Shown: in pieces, positions 9,375 through 22,125 of the stretch
Numbering within the stretch: the stretch's first letter is position 1
Layout: each line of letters starts with the position of its first letter
Assembly: GCA_030737875.1 (NCBI GenBank)
Contig: CM060921.1
Location: 403,102,192-403,166,191 of the forward strand
Source: Allium sativum
Lineage: Eukaryota > Streptophyta > Magnoliopsida > Asparagales > Amaryllidaceae
Reading direction: 5' to 3'
DNA: 64,000 nucleotides
Position numbers and translations under genes: made by a program
Notes under the pieces: generated by a model
Told to the model about the DNA's origin: nothing
Databases searched by the model: none
Seen by the model: only the letters and a program-made list of their open reading frames with translations

Positions 9375-11292
9375 TGTAATGACCCGGATTCTTATGGGTT
9401 AATTTTAAAATATTTAATATGGATTTAAATATTGAGTTAAGTAAATAAATCAATTCTTATAGGGAGTTATAGATTTAAAAATCAATTTCAATTTAATATT
9501 GAAAATATTAAATTTATCAGAATACGAAAATGGATTTAGTTGAATTCAAATTTTAATTTGAATTGAAAACAGTTCAAATAATTAATACGAAATTTTAACG
9601 ATAATAATATTTATTGATTTTCGAAGAAATAAATTGTCTGAAATAAAATTATATCAATTTAAATTAATATCTTCTACAGATGATCGAATTGGACCTCGTG
9701 ACCTATCCCAGTGGGTCCGGAATAGGGGTATTACCCTAAGAATGCCAGTCGTTGGGTTCAGTAAGGAGTTCGACATCATGGGTATTTTAAATTTCAGGAT
9801 ACGGTTTTTAATTTAATTAAATTTAAATAAATTAAAAAAATTCCCTTCCTTTCGTGTGGACCAAAACCAAGCAACAAGGCAAATTAAAATGGCCTTGGTG
9901 TTCGATTTAAAACTCGCAGAAAAATGAAAGGAAGGAAGGCAAACACGTTTCCCCTTTTCTCTTTTCCTTCCTCTTATAAAATCACGGCCAATCCTTGTTC
10001 TGTTCTCTTAAAAACCGAAGCCGTCATTCTCCCCACTCTTCAGCTAACTAAATCAAAATGGCAGCGCTCCAACTTCAAAGCAACGCTCGATTCTGGAACG
10101 GTCGACCTAGGGTTGAACGCGCTCGATGAACTGTGGTGAGTGGCGCGATTCGAGTGGTTCGAAGAGGAGATGGGGGACCGCGACTTGGGATTTGGGGGAT
10201 CTCCAGTAGCTCGACAGCAAGCTTGAGGCGCTCGTGAAATAGGTGGAACGCCGGACTGGGAGCGACGAAATCAATCACGAGGTCGAGATCTGGTGTGCTC
10301 GAGTTCCTGTATTTGCCAAGAGGGGTGCGGTTGTTCTTGAGGTAGACGATGGTACTGCAGTTGGCAGTGGGATTGGAGGGTTTGCCGTAGAAAGCTAGAA
10401 GTCAGGGTGCTTGATGTAGTTGATGGGGGTTTGAGGCATGGCAGTGATGTCGCATTGGTTGCAGGAGGCTGATCCAGGAGTGATATGTTAGGAAGAAAAT
10501 TATAGTTGACTACAAGGTTTTTGGTAAATTGCCGGAACGGATGGATGAAGTGTATTTGCGTTGTTTGTTTTTGGAGATGTCCGAGAATTCATTTCGGAAA
10601 CTAGTCGAGTTATCCAAGAAAGCAAGGTGTAGATAGATACAGTCGAGACAACTCATAGACATGATGACATGAAATTTTAACGGGATGATCTGCAAATATA
10701 AATCTGTGAGTAAATCTCACCTTTTATTTAGAAATTATTTTTATATAGTTAAAAATAATTGTCTGTGCTTGTTTGAATGCTGTCTGATTGTTTTAAAATA
10801 TATATTAGTTATTTAGGATATATATATATATATATTGGGTTGATGATTGGTTGGATTCCCGCAGTTTCATTAGCGGATGCCGGCGATACCATAGCGGATG
10901 ATTACCTATACGCTCCACGCTATGATTAGTGGATGACCTTCTATACCGTGATATCCTGCCTCGAAGCAGGATGGTATTATTTATGTGCTAACGTCTGTGG
11001 ATGCAGGAAAATAGGTTGGAGGAATCCAACTGGATTCCACAAAAATATATATTATCTGTTTGTTTGTTTGATATCATATATATACATATATGATGTGTTA
11101 AAAATCAAATGATTGAAAATTGGTTGATTTGATTGTTTAAAATATCAATGGGGCTTGAATATTGATTTATAAAAATATCAAAAAGGGTATTTGAGATTTA
11201 AAAAGGGAATTCTATTTTATAAATAGAATTTGAATTTTTAATGAACTAGGGAAAATATTAACTTGTTTGAATATATAAAACAAGTATGGAAT

Positions 11293-11530
11293 TTATAAAC
11301 TTTGTTTATAAATAAAAAGATGGGATTTGAATTGAATTTATAAACTTTGTTTATAAATAAAAAGATGGGATTTGAATTGAATTTATAAATTTTGTTTATA
11401 AAGGAAAAGCTGGGATTTGAATTGAATTTATAAACATTGTTTATAAAGGAAAATGTGGGATTTGAATTGAATTTATAAACTTTGTTTATAAATATATAAT
11501 GGGGGGATTTTTAAGTGAAGTTATAAACAT
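11293..11530 (+). repeat. 45-bp tandem repeat in E 3' LTR
   Basis: This is the counterpart of the array at 2571-2800, with the same TTTATAAAC/GTTTATAAA inverted repeat and about the same copy number. Confidence 0.88.
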
Positions 11531-13715
11531 TGTTTATAAATAATGCGGAGAATTCAAATAGAATTTGAATATAGAATCCAAATGGACTTTAAACTATAGA
11601 ATTTGAAAATAGAATACAAATGAAGTTTAAATAAAGAGAATTCAAATAGAATTGAATTGGAGTTTGAATAAGAAGTCGATAAGGAAACGAGAGTATGAAT
11701 ATAATTAGAATTTGTTAATATGCAAGTTAAAATATATTTGAACATGTCATGTTCAAATATAAAGGTGAAATAGACTAAAGAGTTAAGTAACAAATTTATT
11801 TAACAAATTTAGTTAAAACGATTGGTATAGTTAAAATAGATTGGACAGGTATAAATATACAGGAGACAAGTTTGGAATAAAGTATAGAAGTGAAATAAAT
11901 AGAATGCTCGATAAAAAAGTATGTATTTAATTCATATATGAGATTTTGCGCGCCGTATCGGCTAGCCGCTTGGCTTTTCTTTTTCTTTTTGATTGGAAAA
12001 GGCCTGTGTGGCAGTTTGGGGATTTTCCCGATGCTCCCGGTACAAAGGAGGTTATGGCGAATTTTTCCGGAAATTTAAGGAGATAGAATATTTTTAAGAT
12101 AATTTGATAGTTAGAAATCAACATATCAATATATATAGAAGTTGATAAGGAAGTGAATTTAGAAATAGAATAGTATAATCAAAAAGGAAGTATAAGAATA
12201 AAATATAGTAAGACTAGAAAGAGAAAGGGTATATGTGTTTAAAAGTGAAGAAGTAGTTGTATGGTATTGGTTATTCGACTAAGTAGTCATATCTGTTTTG
12301 ACGTTATAAATGTTATTCACAAGGTCTGAGAGGTAGTTATACCCCAAATTGATTGATTTCATTATTAACAAACAAATAGTAAGATTTCAGGCTCGAAGAT
12401 CAATGTTGAATAAGATTTAGTTGAATATAGTATTTGGGTTGTCGTAACGATGTTTTACACAACATCCGTTTTAACCCAAATGAAATGTAAGCTTGGAAAT
12501 AGATGTTAAATATTTCCTAAGTATAGAAATAAACGAGATCGGAAAGAGATAAGTAATTGGAATATTTTCCAATTATAAATAACATATATTTTCTAAAGTT
12601 AGAAAATAAAGGAAGGCGATATTCGGAAATGTTTTCCAAATAACGTAAAAAGCCAATATAGTTATTGAAAATATTTGGTTAACAAATATTGATAAAGAAA
12701 TAGTGAAGTGATTTAATTAATGGAATATTAATTAAGGGCTCAGTGATTGTTTGATAATTGGATGAACACTTGTTTTCTTCTATAGTTAAATCATCGACTA
12801 TCGAAACACTTGTTTTTATTTGATAGTTAAATCACAGACTATCGAAGTTTTGACCATCGTCGTCAATATGGAGAGACCGGTTGGATTATTATCCGAAGAC
12901 CACTCTGTATTTGCAGTAGCGTTGCGAATTAGATTATATAAAGATAATCGAAGACGGAGTAGAGTGCAAGGACTTTTTCTATTAATAGAAATTGTGCCTT
13001 CGGTTCATCCTATTCCTGGGTGACTTGTATGGATGAATGTCTGACAGAGTATTTCCAGAAAGGTCACGTACATTGATTTCTTCAACCGTACCAAGAGTGA
13101 AAGCGGAGAAGGAAACTTCGTTTAGCTGACACGTAATGTACTTTGTAGACGTCAATTAGTGATTTTCGATGGATCTGACGATGTGACATTCGAAGTGAAT
13201 CCGGTGTGATGATAAAGCGTAGCTTCAAGCCTCATCAGCTGGTAAATGACAGAAATCGGGCAGGCAGCATGGCTATGTAGGTCGCACCTATTAGGGTGTA
13301 TAATCACCTGATCTAGAGTTTCATTTATTTCTAAAAATCTATTGTCGATGCTGTCCCATTTGGGAAACGGTTGCTGATCCCAACCGTTGGTGATATACAT
13401 TCGATACACTCAAGCCAAATGAGTGGTCGGTCATGTGTGGCTGAGTAGCAAGATGTTCTTGTTGAACTCGGTGTATTCTCCTCTAGAGATATACCAGTGG
13501 AAGGTGGTTCCATACCTTGTCATAGTTGGAAACCCATTACCCAATAAGTGCTTGCGGTTTTGATTGTATATTATATATGTGGAACGTGAGATGCAAACGT
13601 TCCACTAGATTGGTATTTACTTGATTTAGACACTATTATAATATCAAAAGAGTTTTGATATAAAGATTATTATTCCTTTCAAAGGGATTTCGAAAGTTAA
13701 ATCAAGTGTTTGGAT

Positions 13716-13883
13716 TCTCATAAGGGAAAAACCCGTTCCGTGTTATACGGCGTGGTCTTATGAGATATCATTTAGTTTTTGAAACTGTTTTAAACTGTTT
13801 ACTTATACCAGTCCCATGACTGACCCGGAGTTTATTTTGTTTTGTTCTACCTAAACTCTTGGGTGCCCAAATTTGTACGGGCA
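13716..13883 (+). other. hairpins H0-H3 in the E 3' LTR
   Basis: H0 arms are at 13716-13724 and 13757-13765, H1 at 13809-13822, and H3 arms at 13864-13868 and 13879-13883. All stems are the same as in the 5' LTR copy. Confidence 0.65.
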
Positions 13884-14202
13884 GTCAAGTAGTTCATGAT
13901 TTTTCAGATATATCTAAAGGAGCTTGGAGCAGGATGCTTCAGCGTTATCTAGTTATAGAGTTGTTCCGTTGTGTTGTAAGTGTTGTACTCTGATAAGTGT
14001 ATGTTATACAGTTGAGCTTTTGTATTTCAAAGATATGATATATTATATTTTGTTCCGCTGCGATGTGAGATTCTATGTTGTTGTTTCTATTCTTCATCTA
14101 CCTTTTTCTTCTAAAAAAAATGTTTCGTATTTTCGTGATATTTGTGTTGGACGTATGATGTATATAGTAAACTCTGATGTTGCGGATTTGCGGGTCATTA
14201 CA

Positions 14203-14207
14203 CTAAT
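14203..14207. repeat. target-site duplication of E, right copy (CTAAT)
   Basis: It matches 653-657 and is followed by ATCCTACACATTC, which continues the D LTR. Confidence 0.95.
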
Positions 14208-14533
14208 ATCCTACACATTCAACTCAAAGTGCACGATAATTCAGATCATTAATAGAAAGAAATTTTAGGATGAGATAGAAAAGATAGAGCTAATAAAATA
14301 GAAGAAGAAGAACACAACTGAACAGAATCTGAGTAAACACGAATCTCACAGCTGAACGAATATAATATATTATGTAACATAATCTTGAAATACAAATCTG
14401 AATTAGTATATACATACCATATCAGAGTACAACACATGATATATCACAGCGGAAATAACTCTACATAACTAACGTTGAAGCCTCCTGCTTTGAGCTCCTC
14501 CAAATGTATCTGTAAAAGCCTGAAACACTTGAC

Positions 14534-14717
14534 TGCCCGTACAAATTTGGGCACCCAAGAGTTGAGGGGAAACAAAACAAAATAAACTCTGGGTCAGTCA
14601 TGGGACTGGTGTGAGTAAACTCCAATCTTATTATTTAACTTTGAAAATCCTTTTGAAAAAAAAGGGTAATAGTAAGACCAGCCCACGCATAAACACGGAC
14701 GGTTTTTACCTTACTAT
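14534..14717 (-). other. hairpins H3-H0 in the D left LTR
   Basis: In plus coordinates: H3 arms 14534-14538 and 14549-14553; H1 14595-14608; H0 arms ATAGTAAG (14669-14676) and CTTACTAT (14710-14717). The H0 stem sequence differs from that of B and E but pairs fully. H2 is ACCCAGAGTT with AACTCT-TGGGT when read on the minus strand. Confidence 0.65.
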
Positions 14718-15559
14718 AATCAAATCATTTTTGATATCAAAATCAAGTGATATTATAATAATGTCTAATCAAATAAATAACCAAATAGCAGAACGCTTGC
14801 ATCTCACGCTCCACATATATAGTATAAAATCAAAACCCGTAGGGTGCTTATTGGAGATTGGATTCCAACTATGACAAGGTATGGGACCACCTTCCGATCA
14901 GTGTACTCTAGAGGGCATACACTAGGGTTCAAAAAGAACATCTTGCAACTCGGCCCACACATGACCGACCACTCATTTCTCTTGAGTGTATCGAATGTAT
15001 TTCCACCTACGGCTAGGCCCATATAACCGTTATCCGAAGATACAGAAACGAAAGAACAAATACGAATTTTCTCTAGATGGTGACAATACACGCTAATGGG
15101 AATGACCCACATAGCCATGCTATCGGCCTGTTTTTTGTCATTTCCTGGTTGTGAGACTGGAAGCTATGTCTATCTTTTCAGAGCATCTATCCACCATTCA
15201 CTTTGAATGACACATCGTCAAACCCGTCAATTCACTAATCGATTTCCAAAAATATCACGGGTATAAAAAGCTAAGAGGAATGAATTCCTCTGCCACCAGA
15301 CGTAATACCTTTAAGAGATCAATCTACGTGATTTGTTAGGTATACTCTATCAGACACTCGTCCATACAAGTTGTCCTGGGACTGGGCAAACAGAAAACAC
15401 CATTCTGGAACAGGACAACCCTTGCATTTCACTCCGTCTTCAATTGTCTTCAGCATAATCTATTCGCAGCGCTTATGCCTATACAGAGTGGTTTTCAGAT
15501 AATATATCCAACCGGTCTCTCCGTATTGACAACGATGGTCAAAACACTTCGATAGTCGG

Positions 15560-17520
15560 TTATTTAACTATCGAAGTAAAAACAAACATTCATTCAAATG
15601 TACAACTAAACATCACACAACCATGTGCACTTTTTATTTAACATTCATTTTTATTATTCGAATTCCCATATCTTACCAGATATTTCTCAAATCCCGTCTT
15701 ATCCTTTTTCGCACTTCTGGGGAAAACATTTCTAGTTATTTTAAACTCTTATCCTCCCATGTTCCAGAGATATACGTTATTTAAGTTCGAAAACATTTCC
15801 ATTCTTTTGGCATTGTTTATTTTCTGCATTTGGATAATATACCCTACCTACACTGGAAAAATATTTCCTATTTCGTAAATATTTTAATCTGCCAAACATA
15901 CACTTTTAAAACATTATTCACTTTAAAATGTGAATATCATACCTATTACAGAAATCTAAACACCTTTATCAAATAATACTTTATTCGAGTAATAGATACC
16001 CTTATCTTGTTTACCGAAATCCCTTCATAATTTTATATTTCCATTCCACTTTATAAACTCTGTTTCTAAGTCAACTTCTTGTCAAAATTAAGTTTATAAC
16101 TAAATATTGATTACATATCCTTATTCTAATGTATTGCTTTAAACTAAAGATTAACTATCCTATCAGATTATAATTCCTAAAATAATACATTCGACATCGT
16201 CGAATTATAGTTCCATTTCCTAATAGTGTTATATACTAAAATCAGCTTAAGCTTGGTCAACAACGTTAATTTATCGTTATAGTTCAAACTTGTCATACGC
16301 TGTAATATTCCCTTTTATAACTAATCTCAACATAACGGTCACGCTTAAGCTTAGTCAACAACGTTATTTTATCGCTATAGTTCAAAGACTTACAATACGC
16401 TACTATATTCCACTTTAAAACTAATTTCGATGTCTCTCTCCGTTACAAACTAATACCATCACTCGATAATAGTGAAGTCGTTCAAGTTAGGGTATTTTAT
16501 TTACCTCTCAGGCCTTGATCGACAACGTTCTTACCTTAGAACAGATATAAGTCCATAACTCTAAACTTCTTATTACTTATACTATCCATTAAGCCATATT
16601 TCTTACTTAATTTGAAATATGGTTTTTATAACACCATATCCTTACTTTGAAACTCGGTTGTTTATAATTATTTACATTTGGTCACTAACTCTTCACTTCA
16701 TCTTCCTTATACATGTTCACTTAAAACTTCTCTTATCAAAAATCAATCACGTTCTTTGTCTTTTTGGCAATTTACTTCTTATTCAAATTATTATACCCAA
16801 TTCAAGAAAACATCTCAATACAAACTTAATACTATCTTAAATGGAATCCATTTAAGAACCAATTTCTTTAATCAAATAGGGATTAACTTGATCATTTGCT
16901 GAAGTAAAACAACTTACTTCCTTATTATTAAATAATACTAATTATATTAGTTCAATAACTATTTAAACTTCATTAATTTAAAAGGTAATTAAATCTTATT
17001 AATTTTGATTATTTTATTTTATTTGATTAATTGAAGACCAATTAATCCAATAATCATTTTCCAAATAAACATTGATTTAATCAACTTCATTACATCAGTT
17101 AATTCGTTAACTGATTTTAATTACTTCTTATCATTAGGCTAATATAATTAATCTAATAATATTTATTAATAGTTTGCTTTAAAATAATTATCCAAATTAT
17201 TCAATCCAAGATAATTACAGTTTCATAACTTATTTAAATGTCAAATAATCATTTATATTTACTTTACAAATTGAACTATAAAATACCAGTTTATAATAGA
17301 ACTTCTATTATAATTTAAACTTTGCTTAAATTGTAAAAATATAATTTTCTTCGTTGATTTGCCTGACGGCCAATCAACTTCTTAACATAAATGGGTTTAT
17401 GGTCGACTGTTGTTATTTTCTTAATCGATATCGTTTATTTATTAAATCAACATAATGTTGAATTTTCATTCAACATGGTTCAAATAGTGCATATATAAAA
17501 TAAACAGTACATATAAATAT
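15560..17520 (-). other. AT-rich middle of the D left LTR
   Basis: No gene is seen. It holds one tandem duplication of about 98 bp (16246-16441, starting CTTAAGCTTGGTCAACAACG). It also holds the motif block around 16480-16540 (CTCAGGCCTTGATCGACAACG) that corresponds to CTGAGAGGTAGTT text in B and E. Confidence 0.7.
16246..16441. repeat. 98-bp tandem duplication in D left LTR
   Basis: Two diverged copies start at 16246 and 16344. The right D LTR has the same pair from about 59725. Confidence 0.8.
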
Positions 17521-17523
17521 TTA

Positions 17524-17580
17524 GAAATCCGGTTGGATTCCTCCAACCGGTTTCCGCATCTACAAATGTTAGTCAACGCA
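17524..17580 (-). other. conserved GGAGGAATCC hairpin region, D left LTR
   Basis: On the minus strand, a GATGCGGAAACCGGTTGG lead-in is followed by GGAGGAATCC...GGATTTC. The same lead-in and stem are in B and E. Confidence 0.6.
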
Positions 17581-17829
17581 ATTTACACAAATTCCATACT
17601 AGCTAGGGAATATTAAAATCGATGGAATCAGTATCCAACCAATGATGTGCATATATGCAATGATATATATATATATATATATTTCAACCAATTTAATTGT
17701 AATCTATATAAACGACCATCACACAGCATTCAATCAACGTTAAAATATAATTATAATATTTTAAAATAGATCAGAGTTAGTGAATTTACTCATGTTTGCG
17801 CGTTAACCATTAAATAACGATTTGCGTCA

Positions 17830-18960
17830 GAAGATTAAACCTGCGTGATACAGTTGTCTTCACATTTAGTTTCCAGCTTCCATATGCTTTCCAGCATGAC
17901 GAATGGTTCGTAGAACTTTCCATTGAACCCGACCCACATACTCTTATTTTCCCCACTCACGCTTCTTACTTCTTCTACTTTTCTTTTCTTGCCCTTTACG
18001 GGTATCAACACCTTCAACTCCATTTTCTTCCTTGACTTGTCAACACCCAGATCCGCAGCAATCCACAGCAGTCCACCGTTCATCATGCTTGTTTCACCAT
18101 CGAACTCACCTTCCTTTCTTTGTTATTAGAAATTTTCTGCTATAGGCCCTTCACCATTTGCCTTCCAGTACAGCGCAGACACCATGCACAGCGCGGACAC
18201 CATGTACAACGTGGACACCAGTCCATTCTCCATGCAACTAAACAACAGAGGGTACCATCAACTTTCTTTCCTCTTTATATATATATATATATATATATAT
18301 TCCCTCTTTAAACAAACTGGGCCTTACTTCTTCGGTTCAGCCCAATGGCCATAGTCAACCTACGGACCCTTGTATTTCACTACCTCCCCAAACAGAAAAT
18401 AGCACCCTTCTTCTTACTTGCAAATTCAACCGCTTCCAGTAAACCGACTCCCCCACTTCCGCAAGTTTAAACCCATCTTTCACCTTCTACTTCATACTTT
18501 CAAACACAAACCGGTTTCAGCAACGTTCGTCTCCTCTCCAAGACTTTGTTTCCTTTCTCCAACGTCCTCTACATGGAAAACTACCCATTTCATTCACCAT
18601 CCTCCTCTTTGTTGCATACACAGCTCAACCCAACTACACACTGCAAAACTCACGCCTTCCTCTTTTTGGAATAACCCACGCTACTACTCCATATACCAAT
18701 CATCACCGAATACATGCATGGTCCTTCCTCATCCATTTTTGATAGTTCAAAGCTTCCACTCCCTTCAACTTGGCCCCAGCACCATTGTACTCCTCCTCTT
18801 CGAAGCCTTCTCCTCGCCAACGCTATTAGAAGAAGTTCGCCCTCTAGGAATGAACTGCGTCCTCCCAATTTTCTTCAGGCTATACAGGTCTTGAGCGACA
18901 TATTTCCTCCCATCAGTGTTCAGACCACATGCACATACATGCTACAGAGGTAGCGAACTT
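17830..18960 (-). other. pyrimidine-rich (plus-strand) part of the D LTR
   Basis: This is the least AT-rich part of D. On the minus strand it is G/A-rich and lies around the TA-run TATA candidate. The plus-strand open frame 18418-18894 is not kept in the sister LTR (frame breaks by 62214), so it is not called a gene. Confidence 0.6.
18276..18301 (-). promoter_or_regulatory. TA-dinucleotide run, candidate TATA box of the D LTR
   Basis: On the minus strand the run ends TATATAAAGAGG. The sister LTR has a shorter TA run next to a CT run (about 61718-61741), so the length is unstable. Confidence 0.4.
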
Positions 18961-20140
18961 CATTTCCCCCGATAAAAATCAATAGAAGCTCATTCCCATA
19001 GCCTACATCAACTTGTAATGGCCAAACTCACATATGCTAATATGCTGGAAGCCATGTCCAGGCAATGAGCTGCTGCTCATTAAAACTAGCGCCATGGGTG
19101 TTTTAATTACTTCGTGAAGCCAACTGATCTGCCGTAGATGGAGAAGTCTTATTTATAAGCACTTTGCAAAACATGGCACTCACATAATAACTGCATAGAA
19201 CTGTAGATCCTCATGAATTATTTACATCGTTAAAAGGGAGTAGTGAATGGTTTACATCACCATACTTTCTTGTTGTCCCCTTTCAAATCCATAGACGTGA
19301 ACAGCTTCATGATCCAGTCGATAGTATTTACTCAAACTTTTCTATTATTATAGTATAGGTTAGGATTGTAACATGTCAGGGTGTTGTTCATTTGTAGGAG
19401 GCAGTTTTAGTGTAGGTTCAGATCAGTACGTTTTCCTTTTTATGTTCGTAGAATTGAAAGCCTTTAAGTCAGCTGATATTAGTGCAGATTTTTACTTTCC
19501 TTGGGTATGAAGTCTCAGCCTATAGGTAGATTATGTTTTCAAGAATATAGTTGTGTCATATAGATGTATTTTCTTGTCTGCACTGTTTAGCTTTGAGGCC
19601 ATGCGCTGATTATATATATACATATATAGTGATCTTCAGTGGTGAGTTTTCATTTGATGTTGAGAGTGTAGCTGTAGAATATCATAGGTCTGCATATGTT
19701 TTATCCTTTTGTTAGCTTGAAATAGTTTGCGTTTGTTTACCTTTCACTTGGTTTTCACGTCTTAGGGCATGGGGTGAGGTCAGGTAGGATAGGTCTGTAG
19801 TAAAATTCCTTGGACACGAAGCAGTTGAGAATTTTAAGTTTACACAAATGGATTTGGGCATCATGTTTGTAGCCATATAGGGTAGGTCCTATTCTTTCAT
19901 TTCTATACAATCAAGGGTCCTGCGTGGGGAGTACCAACATATAGAAAAGTGACGAGGGGATGCCAGGCATTTAGCACTTAGATCGGATGTAGCCATGTAG
20001 GAATAGGCATGTGGCATTCTATATATTGGATGATGTTCTTTGGTTCGTTTAATCATGAAGTTACCGTGTTACAAGAATTTACATTCATATCCGAGCCGTT
20101 ACGGACAGACATAAGAATACGGTCATATCCGGCGAGGTGC
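18960..20140 (-). other. D left LTR, unassigned U3 stretch
   Basis: No open frame shared with the sister LTR and no tandem array is seen. It is collinear with 62400-63570. Confidence 0.6.
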
Positions 20141-20704
20141 CACGATCCCAAAAATATTATAATATCGGTAGGTTAACTAATATTTTGAAACCCCGAAATC
20201 CTGATATAGGGTGCCAAATACTCCAAATAAAAAGTTGCGTATTTAATTAATTAAAAATTATAGTAAAATTCTAAAAATTAAATTATCACTATATCTCAAA
20301 AGAATCTTGTCCAATTCGAATCTGATATTCAAATATATTTAATAACCGTCGTGGGCAAAAACGAATATGCCGCTGCTTTTCTGAATATTTAATTTGGACA
20401 TAACTTGTAATATATAATCCAAGATCTCGATTTTTCACTTCCATTAGAGAAATATGGTTCAACAGATTCGAACATTTCTTGTTTAGAGGAAATCCGACTT
20501 GTAATGGATCCTGTACGCTCAGTTGAAGTTCAGAATGTTAAATTACGAACTACTGCGATATTACGGGCTCAATTTTATTTAATATATATTTTTATATGTT
20601 CAACTTCATTTTAATTAATATATAATTCCACTTATATTGCGAATTCAATATTTAAATTTGTTTAAATATTCAAATACAAATCGATAAAAATGCAGGACAT
20701 TACA
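20140..20704 (-). other. U3 block of D shared with B
   Basis: Text around CCGGTAGTTTAACT-like, GAAACCCCGAAAT and CTCCAAATAAAAAGTTG matches 34790-34910 in B. The GCCGCTGCTTTTCTGAATATT to GAACTACTGCGATATTACGG part also matches the E interior at 7150-7450. Confidence 0.65.
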
Positions 20705-20740
20705 TTCCTTCCCCGTTAAAAGAATTTCATCCCTGAAATT
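20705..20740 (-). promoter_or_regulatory. D polypurine tract and pre-tract hairpin
   Basis: On the minus strand, AACGGGGAAGGAA abuts the LTR. The 18-base hairpin AATTTCA-GGGA-TGAAATT is at 20723-20740. Confidence 0.8.
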
Positions 20741-20899
20741 ACTAAGGTAGAAAAAAATGCTACAATCCAAATTGATTTGGTTAAAAATCGTCTGTTTTAC
20801 TTCTTATCTTCAGTTTTAACTAAGTCGACTAACTTTAAAATATCAATTTTCTTCTTATTAACGAATATTTCCAAATTTCTGAAAATTTCCCAACAACTT

Positions 20900-21045
20900 A
20901 AATTTTCGGAAAAGTTTGCCAGCTTCTCCTCTGCACGGCTCAATCGGTACTACTACAACTTGCCTCTCTGGGCCTTCTCCAATTCAACAGAAAATCAAAC
21001 AGCCAAACGGCTTCCCAAACAGACTCATAAAAATCTCATACTTGT
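20900..21045. other. M2-like island in the D interior
   Basis: GGAAAAGTTTGCCAGC..., a GCCTCTCTGGGCCTTCTCCAA stretch and AGCCAAACGGCTTCCC correspond to the island at 45440-45600 in B and, more loosely, to 3220-3350 in E. Confidence 0.5.
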
Positions 21046-21403
21046 ATAAAATATAAACATGACCCTTTTTGGTCGGGTAACCAACCCTATCTCTTCAGCA
21101 TAAACAATTGCATTTCCAGTCAAATTTTCCTCGAACCAAATCATCCACTTATAACCAAGCCAAACTCCATTCAAACTTCTACTCCAAACTCAATTCCAAC
21201 TTTTAATTCATCAATTCAATTCTATTCTAGATTAACTCTAATCCAAACCAATTTTATTTGACTTAGTTAAATTTCTATTTATTTACTTCATAAGTAAAAT
21301 TCAAACTCTGGCTGGGGTTTTTATTTCAAATCCATTTAAAATCATATATATAATAATAACAATTCACAACATTTGAAAATAATTCTAAACAATATCTTTG
21401 GTA

Positions 21404-21505
21404 GTAATCCGTCACTTAGGAACTCGAAAATGAACACCGATGATGTCCGGATCACCATCGGAATTTATTTTCCAGCCATCGAAGTGAGTTCAATACTATA
21501 TTACT
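21404..21505 (-). other. conserved leader element with 25-nt hairpin (D copy)
   Basis: The 25-base inverted repeat spans 21437-21461. On the minus strand it starts CCGATGGTGAT and ends ACATCATCGG. The outer arms TCACTT and AAGTGA are kept. D has a C-G pair where B and E have T-A at the second stem position. Confidence 0.68.
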
Positions 21506-22113
21506 TTCAAAAACTCATTTTTAAACACTTCATTTTGAAATTGCATCAAAATATTCTTTCAAAATGCTTGGAAAAACATTTTTAAATTCCCAGGATTTAA
21601 AATTACATATATTAAATCCAATTTCATTTACAAACCTTTTCCATGGTTTTAAATTCCAAATTTGATTTAAATTCAGATTTAGTTCATCTAATTTGTCTTT
21701 TATACTTATATGATATTTCGATTGGTTCTTTATATAACCAACTCAATTATAAATCATATTTGATCATAATAATGATCACACATCCAATATATTATAATAA
21801 TATCAAGTTATATACTTCTTTTATATCAAAATATATTTTGGGTAAAATTATTTCATTTACCCTCTTTTCAAAAATACTATGTCAAATTACTCTGTTTAAG
21901 AGTTTAGAAACACCTATCGATGCTTTTGGCATTACTGTTTCGACCAGAATTCATAAACCACTCGACTGACCAATCAACACAATATAAAACAGTTTTTATA
22001 TTAATTTACAAATTCGTTCACTCGTATATGTACACTCAAACTCAATCCAGAGTATTGCTAACTCCATCACAATTGAGTTAGGCTACAGAGCCAAGGTAAT
22101 AACTTAACCTTCA

Positions 22114-22125
22114 GCTCTGATACCA
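22114..22125 (-). promoter_or_regulatory. D primer binding site
   Basis: On the minus strand TGGTATCAGAGC, two bases from the LTR, is complementary to the 3' end of plant initiator Met-tRNA. Confidence 0.92.

Larger units (their letters stand above)
658..14202 (+). mobile_element. Element E: LARD-like non-autonomous LTR retrotransposon, complete
   Basis: The 5' LTR is 658-5484, the interior 5485-9374 and the 3' LTR 9375-14202, flanked by the 5-bp duplication CTAAT. LTR lengths are 4827 and 4828 bp. The primer site lies at 5487-5498 and the polypurine tract at 9362-9374, which set the plus orientation. The interior has no gag or pol and no long open frame. It is made of AT-rich inverted-repeat arrays and a few conserved islands. 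Sister LTRs differ at a few percent by eye, so this is an older insertion than A or B. E would need Gag, RT and integrase in trans. LTR length, empty interior and intact cis sites fit the LARD class. Confidence 0.93.
9375..14202 (+). repeat. E 3' LTR
   Basis: This is the sister of 658-5484, starting TGTAATGACCCG and ending CGGGTCATTACA. It carries the same landmarks: TATA box 9975-9982, island about 10855-11040, 45-bp repeats from 11293, M2 at 11940-12072, and the shared block from about 12830. It is followed by the target copy CTAAT. Confidence 0.93.
617..20704 (-). repeat. D left LTR (3' LTR in element orientation), interrupted by E
   Basis: The segments are 617-657 and 14208-20704, with element E and its target duplication between them. 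They are joined by comparison with the right LTR, where the same text (…GAGCTAACTAATATCC…) is continuous near 22150. In element direction the order is: U3 block shared with B (20140-20575), sparse DNA (18960-20100), a TA-run candidate TATA box (18276-18301), a pyrimidine-rich stretch (17830-18960), AT-rich DNA, then the approximately 1.1-kb block shared with B and E (15550-14450) with the hairpin cassette, and the LTR end. No coding frame is preserved between the two D LTRs. Confidence 0.88.

Noticed and set aside
18418..18894. 158-residue plus-strand open frame in the D left LTR
   Set aside because: The sister LTR (from 61861) keeps the first part but goes out of frame and ends by 62214. Pyrimidine-rich DNA readily gives such Ser/Pro/His-rich frames.
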